Shown: positions 26,096-35,119 of the stretch, piece after piece
How the letters are laid out: each line of letters begins with the position of its first letter
Numbering within the stretch: position 1 is the stretch's first letter
Position numbers and translations under genes: made by a program
The notes under the pieces: model-generated
Databases searched by the model: none
What the model was told of the DNA's origin: nothing
The model's input: the letters and a program-made list of their open reading frames with translations, nothing else
Assembly (NCBI RefSeq): GCF_002797595.1
Contig: NZ_PGFE01000001.1
Span: 1-64,000, forward strand
Reading direction: 5' to 3'
Length of the DNA: 64,000 bases
DNA from: Sediminihabitans luteus
GTDB taxonomy: Bacteria; Actinomycetota; Actinomycetes; Actinomycetales; Cellulomonadaceae

Positions 26096-27445
26096 ATGAC
26101 GCACGACGCACCCTCCGACCTCCCGTCCGGCTACCGGCTCGCGCCGCTCACGGCCGACGACAAGCGCGCCGTCCTCGACCTCGACCTGTGGGCCTTCCCC
26201 GACAGCCGCTCGGTCGACGACCTCGAGGCGCACCCACTCCCCCTGACCTGGGACCGGACCGTCGGCGTCGTCGCGGAGCACGACGACGCCGCAGCCGTCC
26301 CGGCCGACGGCGCCGTGCCCCGCGCGAGCGATCTCGTCGCGATGCACTCGTCCTACCCCTTCGCCGCCTTCCCCGTCCCCGGCGCGACCCTCCCGGTCGG
26401 CGGTCTCACGTGGGTCGGCGTGCACCCGCAGCACCGGCGCCGCGGCCTGCTGACCGCGATGATCCGCGAGCACCTGCGCCGCTGCCGCGACGCGGGCGAG
26501 CCGCTCTCGGCGCTGTTCGCCGCCGAGGCCGCGATCTACGGGCGCTTCGGGTACGGCCTCGCCGCGTACGACCTGCGCCTCACCGTCCCGCGCCGCGCCG
26601 CGCTGCGCGACGTGCCCGGCGCCGAGCGGCACACCGTGCGCGTCGAGCACGCGACGCGCGAGCGCCACGGCGACCTGGTCGCCGACCTGCACGAGCGCGC
26701 AGGCCGCACCGCCGGCGGCGCGACGGCCGACGGTACGCCCGTCAACCGCCCCGGCTGGGTCACGCGCGAGACCCCCGAGCTCGTCGAGACGTTCTGGGAC
26801 GACGCCCCGGCGTTCCGGGACGGACGCGAGTCGCTGCGCATCGTCGTGGTCGAGCTCGACGGCGAGCCCCGCGGGTACGCGAGGTTCCGACGCTCGCTCA
26901 CCTGGGAGGACGCCGGGCCGCGCGGCACGGTCCGCACGGGCGAGGTGGTCGCGCTCGACGCCGCCGCGGCGCGCGCCCTGTGGGGCGTGCTCGTCGACCT
27001 CGACCTCAGCCACGAGGTCGTCCCGTTCGTGCTCCCGGTGGACGACGTCGTGACGCACCTGCTCGTCGACCAGCGTTCGGCGACGCCGCGCATCGCCGAC
27101 AACCAGTGGGTCCGCGTGGTCGACGTCGCCGGCGCGCTCGCCGGACGCCGCTACCCGAGCCCGGTCGACGTCGTGCTGCACGTGAGCGACGAGCTGCTGC
27201 CCGAGAACGCCGGTCACTGGCGCCTGCGCGCCGACGCGTTCGGCCCCGCGACGTGCGAGCGCACCGACGACCCGGCCGAGCTCTCGCTCGACGTGCGCGA
27301 GCTCGGCGCCGCCTACCTCGGCGGGATCTCGCTGACCGCGCTCGCCGCGGCGGGTCTGGTGACCGAGCATGCGCCGGGTGCGCTCACCCGCGCCGCGGTG
27401 GCGTTCGGGTGGCCCGTCTCCCCGGGCTCAAGCTGGACGTTCTGA
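26096..27445 (+). CDS. Eis-like GNAT N-acetyltransferase
   Basis: 449 aa three-domain protein: GNAT domain with the acetyl-CoA loop VGVHPQHRRRGLLTAM (about residues 108-123), a second degenerate GNAT region, and a C-terminal SCP-type domain. It ends in SSWTF; in Eis the C-terminal phenylalanine carboxylate acts in catalysis, and that terminal Phe is kept here. Eis proteins acetylate amines, including aminoglycosides in mycobacteria, but the natural substrate here is unknown. It is divergent from the alkyltransferase-like gene (58 bp). Confidence 0.85.
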   Translation: MTHDAPSDLPSGYRLAPLTADDKRAVLDLDLWAFPDSRSVDDLEAHPLPLTWDRTVGVVAEHDDAAAVPADGAVPRASDLVAMHSSYPFAAFPVPGATLPVGGLTWVGVHPQHRRRGLLTAMIREHLRRCRDAGEPLSALFAAEAAIYGRFGYGLAAYDLRLTVPRRAALRDVPGAERHTVRVEHATRERHGDLVADLHERAGRTAGGATADGTPVNRPGWVTRETPELVETFWDDAPAFRDGRESLRIVVVELDGEPRGYARFRRSLTWEDAGPRGTVRTGEVVALDAAAARALWGVLVDLDLSHEVVPFVLPVDDVVTHLLVDQRSATPRIADNQWVRVVDVAGALAGRRYPSPVDVVLHVSDELLPENAGHWRLRADAFGPATCERTDDPAELSLDVRELGAAYLGGISLTALAAAGLVTEHAPGALTRAAVAFGWPVSPGSSWTF

Positions 27446-27482
27446 CACCCCGGGCGGACGTCGCGGGGCCGGGGCCGGCCGC

Positions 27483-28613
27483 TCACGCCTGGCAGCGCGG
27501 GCACCAGTAGAGCGTGCGTCCCGCGGCGTCGCGCACCAGGACCGTCGTGCCGCACACGCGGCACGGCAGTCCGTCGCGGTGGTAGACGTAGAACGCATCC
27601 TCGGCCGCGACCGCACCGGGCGTCGCGTCGGTGTTCTGCCGCACGCGCCGGCGGCTCCCGCCCGGTGCCGGTGCCGGTGCCGGACGACGGTCGGCGGGCC
27701 GGGTCGTGACGATCGCGCCGACCCGGGCGCCGTCGGTCATGAGGACGACGAGGTCGTCCCACAGCGCGCGCAGGTCGTCGGCCGGGACGTCCCGGCCCGG
27801 GCGCGCCGGATCGAGCCCGGCGCGGAACAGCACCTCGGCGCGGTAGATGTTGCCCACGCCCGCCACGACCGCCTGGTCCATGAGCTGCAGACCGACCGCG
27901 GTGCGCGACCTGCGCACGCGCGCGACGAACCGCTCGCGGTCCGCCGCCGCGTCCCGCTCCCCCGCGGCCGCCGCGCGGATCGGGTCGGGGCCCAGGCGCG
28001 CCTCGACCGCACGCTTGTCGTCCGCGAGCACGACCTCGCACGCCGTCGGTCCCGTGAGGTCGGCGACCGCGTGCTCGCCCACGAGGCGGACGCGGACCTG
28101 CCCGCGCGGGGCGGGCGGCGACCACGCGCCGTCCGACATGATGAGGCCTGCGTCAGCGCCGTCTGACACGGTGTCGTCCGACACGGTGTCGCCTGGCTCG
28201 GTGCCGTCCGGACGGCCGACGCCCCCGGCGTCGGGCACGGTCTCGCGCTCGCCCACGCGGCGGCGCGGCGCGCCGATCGCGTGCACGACCTCGGCGCTGC
28301 CGTCGCCCGCGAAGGTCCACGCCCCGTAGAGCCCCAGGTGCACGCGCAGCCACGTCGGCTCGCTGCCCGCCTGCCCGTGGTCGGTCAGGTCACGCTCGGC
28401 CGGCTCATGGTCGGTCAGGTCACGCTCGGCCGGCTCGGCGAAGCCCAGGAACAGGTGCTTGCCCCACGCCTCTGCGGCGACCAGGCGCCGCCCGTCGAGC
28501 CGCCGGGCGCCGGCCTCGAACCGGCCCTGCGGGCTCGACACGTCGAGGCGCTGGCCCGCGAAGAGCTCGCCGAAGGTCCGGGCGAGGCGGTGGACGGTGT
28601 GCCCCTCGGGCAC
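27483..28613 (-). CDS. Fpg/Nei-family DNA glycosylase (endonuclease VIII-like)
   Basis: 376 aa, longer than usual (about 260-290). The catalytic Pro-Glu N-terminus MPEGHTVHRLA, the H2TH region MDQAVVAGVGNIYRAEVLFRAGLDP and the zinc finger CRVCG...CPRC are intact. Extra length comes from two low-complexity inserts: one with a tandem EPAERDLTDH duplication (residues about 60-80, DNA 28382-28438) and one with a DTVSD repeat (about 140-152), plus a Pro/Ala stretch before the zinc finger. It corresponds to Rv2464c in syntenic position next to rpiB. Confidence 0.92.
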   Translation of the reverse strand: MPEGHTVHRLARTFGELFAGQRLDVSSPQGRFEAGARRLDGRRLVAAEAWGKHLFLGFAEPAERDLTDHEPAERDLTDHGQAGSEPTWLRVHLGLYGAWTFAGDGSAEVVHAIGAPRRRVGERETVPDAGGVGRPDGTEPGDTVSDDTVSDGADAGLIMSDGAWSPPAPRGQVRVRLVGEHAVADLTGPTACEVVLADDKRAVEARLGPDPIRAAAAGERDAAADRERFVARVRRSRTAVGLQLMDQAVVAGVGNIYRAEVLFRAGLDPARPGRDVPADDLRALWDDLVVLMTDGARVGAIVTTRPADRRPAPAPAPGGSRRRVRQNTDATPGAVAAEDAFYVYHRDGLPCRVCGTTVLVRDAAGRTLYWCPRCQA

Positions 28614-28618
28614 CGGGG

Positions 28619-29089
28619 TCAGTCCGTGGGCTCGACGGTCGCCCGCGAGCGCTCGTACGCGGTGAGCTGGTCGATGCGGCGCTGGTGCCGCTCGTCTCCG
28701 CTGAAGGGCTCCGCGAGGAACGCGTCGACGAGCGCGAGCGCGTCGTCGGCGGTGTGCTGGCGCGCGCCGACCGAGATGACGTTGGCGTCGTTGTGCTGGC
28801 GCCCGAGGCGCGCGGTGTCGAGGTTCCAGGCGAGCGCGGCGCGCACGCCGTCGACCTTGTTCGCGGCGATCTGCTCGCCGTTGCCCGAGCCGCCGATCAC
28901 GACGCCGAGGCTGCCCGGCTCGCTCGCCACGGCCTCGCCGGCGGCGATGCAGAACGACGGGTAGTCGTCGAGGGCGTCGTACTCGTGGGCCCCGTGGTCC
29001 ACGACGTCGTGGCCCGCGGTGCGCAGGTGGTCGATCAGCTGGGTCTTGAGCTCGTAGCCCGCGTGGTCCGCGGCGATGTGAACGCGCAT
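28619..29089 (-). CDS. rpiB: ribose-5-phosphate isomerase B
   Basis: 156 aa enzyme converting ribulose-5-phosphate and ribose-5-phosphate. MRVHIAADHAGYELK is the normal N-terminus, so the start at 29089 is used. The catalytic region reads GGSGNGEQIAANK: the cysteine of E. coli RpiB is absent and the Glu of GEQ takes its place, as in the mycobacterial enzyme. HTADDALALVDAFL follows. CATCAT lies 6 nt before the ATG. Its stop is 5 bp before the nei start. Confidence 0.94.
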   Translation of the reverse strand: MRVHIAADHAGYELKTQLIDHLRTAGHDVVDHGAHEYDALDDYPSFCIAAGEAVASEPGSLGVVIGGSGNGEQIAANKVDGVRAALAWNLDTARLGRQHNDANVISVGARQHTADDALALVDAFLAEPFSGDERHQRRIDQLTAYERSRATVEPTD

Positions 29090-29163
29090 GACTCCATGAT
29101 GCCGTACGCGGGCGATCGCGCGGGGCGTCGGTCGGCGCGGCACGGGGCCGCGCCGACCGAGGA

Positions 29164-29628
29164 TCACCCCCAGGTGATCAGCGGCGTGCCCGCGGCGACC
29201 TCGTCGCCGGGCTCGACCAGGCGCGCGATGTGGTCGGGCCCCGCGTCGAGGCCGACCACGGGGACCACGGGCGAGCGGCCGCCCGCCTCGACCGCGGCAG
29301 GGTCCCAGCTCACGAGCACCTGCCCGAGCGCGACGTCGTCACCCTCGGCCGCGTGCAGCGTGAAGCCCTCGCCCTCGAGCTGCACCGTGTTGATGCCCAG
29401 GTGCACGAGCACGGCCCGGCCGTCCTCGCCCTGGACGACGAACGCGTGCGCGTGCATCTTGGCGATCCGTCCGGCCACGGGGGCCAGGACCTCCGAGACG
29501 GGCCCGCGCACGGGCTCGATCGCGAGCCCGGGGCCGACGAGCTCGGCCGAGAAGACCGGGTCGTCGACCTCCGCGAGCGCCACGACCACGCCGGTGACGG
29601 GTGCGAGCACGGTCAGGGGTGCGGTCAC
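29164..29628 (-). CDS. PTS EIIA component, glucose/N-acetylglucosamine family
   Basis: 154 aa phosphocarrier that passes phosphate from HPr to EIIB. The active His76 lies in AVLVHLGINTV and the partner His61 in KMHAHAFVV. As a stand-alone EIIA it must act on separate EIIB and EIIC chains. The GTG overlaps the EIIB stop (GTGA), so the two are coupled. Confidence 0.92.
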   Translation of the reverse strand: MTAPLTVLAPVTGVVVALAEVDDPVFSAELVGPGLAIEPVRGPVSEVLAPVAGRIAKMHAHAFVVQGEDGRAVLVHLGINTVQLEGEGFTLHAAEGDDVALGQVLVSWDPAAVEAGGRSPVVPVVGLDAGPDHIARLVEPGDEVAAGTPLITWG

Positions 29629-29855
29629 CGCAGGTCCTCGATGTCCGAGGCGAGGGTGTCCGCCTCAGGACCGACGATGACCTGCACGACCGTGCCGGAG
29701 CGCACGACCGCGACCGCGCCCGCGGCCTTGAGCGCCGCCTCGTCGACCTTGGTCGGGTCCTCGACCTCGACGCGCAGCCGCGTGATGCAGGGCTCGAGGT
29801 CGAGGACGTTGTCGTCCCCGCCGAGTCCCGCCAGGATCTGCTCTGCCTTGCTCAT
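29625..29855 (-). CDS. PTS EIIB component (glucose/sucrose type)
   Basis: 76 aa phosphocarrier with the phospho-cysteine C23 in EPCITRLRV and the typical end QVIVGPEADTLASDIEDL. ATG at 29855 with GGAG upstream is preferred to a start 5 codons earlier. It is nearly identical in layout to the EIIB at 46065-46295 and less similar to its neighbour at 29979-30224. Confidence 0.92.
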   Translation of the reverse strand: MSKAEQILAGLGGDDNVLDLEPCITRLRVEVEDPTKVDEAALKAAGAVAVVRSGTVVQVIVGPEADTLASDIEDLR

Positions 29856-29978
29856 CCGTGCTCCATTCATCGGTGGTGCCCTGCTGCGTGCTGCTGGTTC
29901 AGGGTCGTGCTGCTGGTTCGGGTCGTGCGGCCGTGCTGTCCACGGGCGGTCGTGCGCGTCTCACCTGAGGTCGTCGAG

Positions 29979-30224
29979 TCACATGAGGTCGTCGAGCTCG
30001 GACGCGATGGTGTCGACGCTCGGCCCCATGACGACCTGGACGACCCGGCCGGAGACCATGACGCCGAACGCGCCGGCCGCGCGGAGCGCGGCGACGTCCA
30101 CGAGCGCCGGCTCGCGCACGAGCGACCTCAGTCGCGTGGTGCACGGCTCGACCTCGTCGATGTTGTCGACGCCGCCCAGCCCTGCCAGGATCGCGGCCGC
30201 CTGGTTCTTGCCCTCGGGCTTCAT
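29979..30224 (-). CDS. PTS EIIB component, second copy
   Basis: 81 aa EIIB with phospho-cysteine C28 in EPCTTRLRS. The N-terminus carries a few extra residues (MKPEGKNQ) and the region GAFGVMVSGRVVQVVMGPSVDTIASELDDL matches the family. Its ATG overlaps the stop of the GntR regulator gene (ATGA), with GGGAGGGG upstream, so regulator and EIIB are co-translated. A 123-bp gap with a GTGCTGCTGGTTC direct repeat separates it from the next EIIB. Confidence 0.9.
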   Translation of the reverse strand: MKPEGKNQAAAILAGLGGVDNIDEVEPCTTRLRSLVREPALVDVAALRAAGAFGVMVSGRVVQVVMGPSVDTIASELDDLM

Positions 30225-31174
30225 CACCCCTCCCTCGTCGTTGCCTGGTCAGTTGCATGATCAGTTGCAGCCTGGTCGGACGTCGCCTGATCGACCGCCG
30301 TGTGGTCGGTCGTCGCCCGCGCAGCCCGGTCGGGCGCGCCCGCGGCGGCCCCTCCTCGCTCGCGTCCACGCGGCACGATCGCCGGGCCGGGCGCCTTGAG
30401 CGGGACCCACACGCTGTACCGGTCGCTGCGGTAGCTCGCGTGGGAGTACATGCACGGACCCGTCTCGGAGAACGTGCGCCGCTTGGCACGCAGCACCGCA
30501 CGCGAGGCCCCGAGGCCGAGCAGTGACGCCTCGGCGTCGGAGGCGTCGGCCGCCTCGAGCGTCTGCTCGCCCCAGGCGGGTGCCTGCCCGTGCTCGCGCA
30601 GCGCCTCGTACACGCTCGCGGGCGGCCCGTCGCCGAAGAGCGCGGGGACGAGGGCGACGGGCACCCAGACCTGCTCGATCGACATGGGGGCGCCGTCGGC
30701 GCTGCGCACGCGGTACAGGAAATGGACGTCGTCGCCGGGCGCGATCTCGAGCTCGGTCGCGACCTCGGTCGTTGCCTCGACGGTCTGCGCGGCCAGGACC
30801 GTGGTGGTGGGCTCCATGCCGCGGCGCGCCATCTCCTCGCCGAAGGTCGTCAGGCGCAGCTCGAAGTCCATGCGCTGGGGAGCGACGAACGTGCCGCGCC
30901 CCTGCGCGCGTTCGAGGACACCCTCGGTCACGAGCGCGTCGACGGCTTGCCGCACGGTCATGCGCGAGACGCCGAACCTTTCCGTCAGCGCACGCTCGGA
31001 CGGGATCGCGTCACCCACGCGCAGCTCGCGCACGACGAGGTTCGTCAGGTAGTCGCGCACGGCGAGGTACTTGTGCGTCCCCGCCCTGGCGACGGCTGAC
31101 GACCCGTCCGCGGACGCGGTTCCGCGCGGGGGTCCGTTCACCGAGTTCACCGAGATGACCTGCTCCTTCGACAT
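30224..31174 (-). CDS. GntR/UTRA regulator, DasR-like
   Basis: 316 aa. Winged helix at about residues 33-100 (YLAVRDYLTNLVVRELRVGDAIPSERAL..VSRMTVRQAVDALV, then RAQGRGTFV) and a UTRA ligand domain at about 105-260 (EMARRGMEPTTTVL, PMSIEQVWVP). The last 45 residues are a Thr/Asp/Ala/Gln-rich repeat (variants of DQATTDHA). DasR-type proteins bind phosphorylated amino sugars and repress PTS genes through dre sites; such sites lie 60-100 bp upstream, between this gene and the EIIC gene. Confidence 0.88.
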   Translation of the reverse strand: MSKEQVISVNSVNGPPRGTASADGSSAVARAGTHKYLAVRDYLTNLVVRELRVGDAIPSERALTERFGVSRMTVRQAVDALVTEGVLERAQGRGTFVAPQRMDFELRLTTFGEEMARRGMEPTTTVLAAQTVEATTEVATELEIAPGDDVHFLYRVRSADGAPMSIEQVWVPVALVPALFGDGPPASVYEALREHGQAPAWGEQTLEAADASDAEASLLGLGASRAVLRAKRRTFSETGPCMYSHASYRSDRYSVWVPLKAPGPAIVPRGRERGGAAAGAPDRAARATTDHTAVDQATSDQAATDHATDQATTREG

Positions 31175-31231
31175 GACCGCCCGTGAGCGGTCGCGGTCAC
31201 GCCTCGTCAGCAGTGACCCTTGACACGATGA

Positions 31232-31247
31232 TGAGGTCTAGACCACC
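31232..31247. promoter_or_regulatory. dre-like operator 1
   Basis: TGAGGTCTAGACCACC contains the palindromic core GGTCTAGACC of the DasR operator consensus ACTGGTCTAGACCACT. It lies between the divergent regulator and EIIC genes, just after a TTGACA at 31220-31225. Confidence 0.85.
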
Positions 31248-31256
31248 CTTGGCGCA

Positions 31257-31272
31257 ACTGGTCCAGACCAGA
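31257..31272. promoter_or_regulatory. dre-like operator 2
   Basis: ACTGGTCCAGACCAGA keeps the ACTGGTC/GACCAG(T/A) arms with one change in the centre. Its centre is 25 bp from operator 1, so two dimers could bind adjacent sites on the same promoter. Confidence 0.85.
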
Positions 31273-31385
31273 GAGTTCCCGATCGGCTCTCCGGAACTAG
31301 ACAACCACGAACGTCCGGGTTCACGAACCGGGACGACGTTCGCGAGAACCGCACAGTTCACGAACCACGCAACGAGGAGTGCTTC

Positions 31386-32800
<1,415 letters not shown>

Positions 32801-32804
<4 letters not shown>

Positions 32805-34477
32805 CGGCCGGCACGCTGCGCGGCGTCGGGGTCAGCCCCGGACGCCGGGCGGCCCGGGTCGCGCGCATGCCCGACCCGGTCGCCGCCCCCTCGGACCGCC
32901 CTCTGCCCGGCGACGCGGACCGCGACGCCGCGGCCGGGACGATCGACGCGGCGTCCGCGGCGGTGCAGGCCGACCTGGCCCGCGCCGCGGCCGCGACGAG
33001 CGGCACGGCGTCCGACATCCTCACGGTCACGGCCGCCATGGCGGCCGACCCGACCCTCGTCAAGCAGGCCCGGGCCCTCGTCGTCGACGGCGGCGAGAGC
33101 CCGGCCCGCGCGGTGTGGGACGCGGCCGGGGGCGTCGCGGACCAGCTGCGGAGCCTGGGCGGCGACCTCGCCGAGCGGGCCCGCGACGTGCTCGACGTGC
33201 GCGACCGCATCATCGCGGTGCTGACCGACGCACCCACGCCGGGCGTTCCCGTGCTCGACGAGCCGTTCGTGCTCGTCGCGCACGACCTCGCGCCCGCCGA
33301 CACCGCGACCCTCGACCCGGCCGGCGTCGTCGCGCTCGTCACCAGCGGCGGCGGCCCGACGTCGCACACCGCGATCCTGGCGCGCTCGCTCGGGATCCCC
33401 GCGGTCGTCGCGGCCACGGGCGCGGACGACCTGCGCGACGGCGAGCTCGTCGTCGTCGACGGGTCGACCGGCGAGGTCGTGCGCGACCCGGACGACGCCG
33501 CCGTCGAGCGTGCACGCCGCGTCGTGGACCGCCCGACGACGCTCGAGGCGCCCGGCGCGACGAGCGACGGCCACCCGGTCGCGCTGCTCGCCAACGTGGG
33601 CGACCCGTCGGGGGCGCAGGCCGCGGCCGACGCGGGCGCCGAGGGCGTCGGGCTGTTCCGCACCGAGTTCTGCTTCCTGGGGCGCACGAGCGCACCGAGC
33701 GTCGACGAGCAGGTCGCTGCCTACCGGACCGTGCTCGCGGCGTTCGCGGGAAAGAAGGTCGTGGTGCGCACGCTCGACGCGGGGGCCGACAAGCCCCTGC
33801 CGTTCGTGACCGCGGACCACGAGCCCAACCCGGCGCTCGGCGTCCGCGGCCTGCGCACCGCGGCCGACCACCCGCAGGTGCTCGAGGACCAGCTCACCGC
33901 GATCGCACGCGCGGCGGAGGCCGAGCAGGCCGAGGTGTGGGTCATGGCCCCCATGGTCGCGACCCCCGACGAGGCCGAGCGGTTCGTCGCCGCGTGCGCG
34001 GCGCACGGGCTCGAGCAGGCCGGCGTCATGGTCGAGGTGCCCGCCGCGGCCCTGCGGTCGCGGCACGTGCTCGAGCACGCCGCGTTCGCGAGCCTCGGCA
34101 CGAACGACCTCACGCAGTACGCGCTCGCGGCCGACCGCGAGCTCGCCGGGGTCGCGGCGCTCTCGACGCCGTGGCAGCCCGCGGTGCTCGACCTCGTCGA
34201 CGCGACCTGCCGGGGCGGGGCGGCGCACGGGCGGCCCGTCGGCGTGTGCGGCGAGGCCGCGGCCGACCCGGCGCTCGCGCCGGTGCTCGTCGGCCTCGGC
34301 GTCTCGTCGCTCTCGATGACGCCCCGCGCGCTGCCCGACGTCGCGGCCGTGCTCGCGGCGACCTCGCTCGAGCGGTGCCGCGAGCTCGCGGCGCTCGCGC
34401 TCGAGCAGCCCACCGCGGACGCCGCGCGCGCCGCGGTCCGGGACGCGCTGCCGGTCCTCGAGGAGCTGGGGCTCTAG
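32801..34477 (+). CDS. ptsI: phosphoenolpyruvate--protein phosphotransferase (PTS enzyme I)
   Basis: 558 aa general PTS enzyme that takes phosphate from PEP to HPr. The active His189 lies in GGPTSHTAILARSLGIPAVV; the PEP domain has GLFRTEF, VVVRTLDAGADKPL, NPALGVRGLR and LGTNDLTQYALAADR, with the C-terminal catalytic Cys in GRPVGVCGEAAADP. The ATG overlaps the EIIC stop, so sugar permease and EI are translated together. Confidence 0.95.
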
Positions 34478-34481
34478 GGGC

Positions 34482-34516
34482 CGGGGCCGCCCGGACTGGG
34501 GACGCCGGGCGGCCCG
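34482..34516 (+). terminator. first hairpin after ptsI
   Basis: GGGCCGCCCGG / CCGGGCGGCCC arms separated by ACTGGGGACG-type loop directly after the ptsI stop. Confidence 0.6.
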
Positions 34517-34572
34517 TGCGGTGCGTGCGGTGCGTGCAGCACGGAAATCAGCAGGAGCAGCAGGAGCAGCAG

Positions 34573-34602
34573 AAGGGGCGCCACCTCACGGTGGCGCCCC
34601 TT
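34573..34602. terminator. bidirectional terminator between ptsI and ptsH
   Basis: Perfect 13-bp stem AAGGGGCGCCACC / GGTGGCGCCCCTT with TCAC loop and a following TTCGT. It lies between two converging genes. A short AGCAGGAGC direct repeat precedes it (34549-34571). Confidence 0.85.
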
Positions 34603-34646
34603 CGTCGCGGCCGGGCCGACCGGCCCGTGCGCCAGGCCATGCAGCG

Positions 34647-34691
34647 CAGGCGGCTCAGGCAGCTCAGGCGGCTCAGGCGGCTCAGGCGGCT
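34647..34691 (+). repeat. five 9-bp tandem units beside ptsH
   Basis: Five consecutive copies of CAGGCGGCT (second copy has G-to-A) end 4 bp before the ptsH stop codon, in the downstream flank of that gene. Nothing coding is supported. Confidence 0.85.
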
Positions 34692-34695
34692 GAGG

Positions 34696-34965
34696 TCAGG
34701 AGACGACGGCCTGCTGCAGGAACGCCTCGAGCGCGTCGAGCGAGGCCGCGGCGTCGGCGTCGTCCGCCGTGGTCGCGAGCGAGACCTCGTCCCCCGCACC
34801 GACCCCGAGCGTCATGACCCCGAGGATCGACGACGCCGCGACGGGCTCGGCCCCGGCCTTCGCGATCGTGACGTCGGCGGGCTGCCGGCCCGCCTCCGCG
34901 ACGAACAGTGCTGCGGGCCGCGCGTGCAGGCCCTCCTCGATGGCGACGACGACCGAGCGGTTCAT
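34696..34965 (-). CDS. ptsH: PTS phosphocarrier protein HPr
   Basis: 89 aa phosphocarrier between EI and the EIIA proteins. Active His14 lies in GLHARPAALFV, and the ASSILGVMTLGVGAGDEV segment carries the conserved Ser region. The ATG with AGGAGG upstream is used. A dre-like operator covers its promoter, so HPr is probably controlled together with the EIIC-EI operon by the DasR-like regulator. Confidence 0.95.
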   Translation of the reverse strand: MNRSVVVAIEEGLHARPAALFVAEAGRQPADVTIAKAGAEPVAASSILGVMTLGVGAGDEVSLATTADDADAAASLDALEAFLQQAVVS

Positions 34966-34998
34966 GCGTTCCTCCTGCGTGTGGGGCGACGAGCGATG

Positions 34999-35024
34999 CG
35001 ACCACCCTACTGGTCTAGACCATC
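34999..35024 (-). promoter_or_regulatory. ptsH promoter with dre-like operator
   Basis: ACTGGTCTAGACCATC at 35009-35024 matches the dre consensus in 14 of 16 positions. On the minus strand it runs into TAGGGT (a good -10) immediately downstream, so regulator binding would block the promoter. Confidence 0.85.
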
Positions 35025-35107
35025 GCGCGCCACGACTCGCCGTGCGATCGCCACGATTCAACCGACCCGCGACCACGAGCGCACGCGGAACGCCCCCGTG
35101 GCTGTCC

Positions 35108-35113
35108 TAGGCT
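35108..35113 (+). promoter_or_regulatory. -10 element of the M13 peptidase gene
   Basis: TAGGCT is 6 nt before the ATG; no Shine-Dalgarno is present, so a leaderless message is likely. Confidence 0.5.
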
Positions 35114-35119
35114 GGCGGT

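Noticed and set aside
34516-34696. Small protein gene in the Arg/Ala-rich frame between ptsI and ptsH
   Set aside because: The frame is created by terminator and 9-bp repeats; no start with ribosome site and no conserved sequence.
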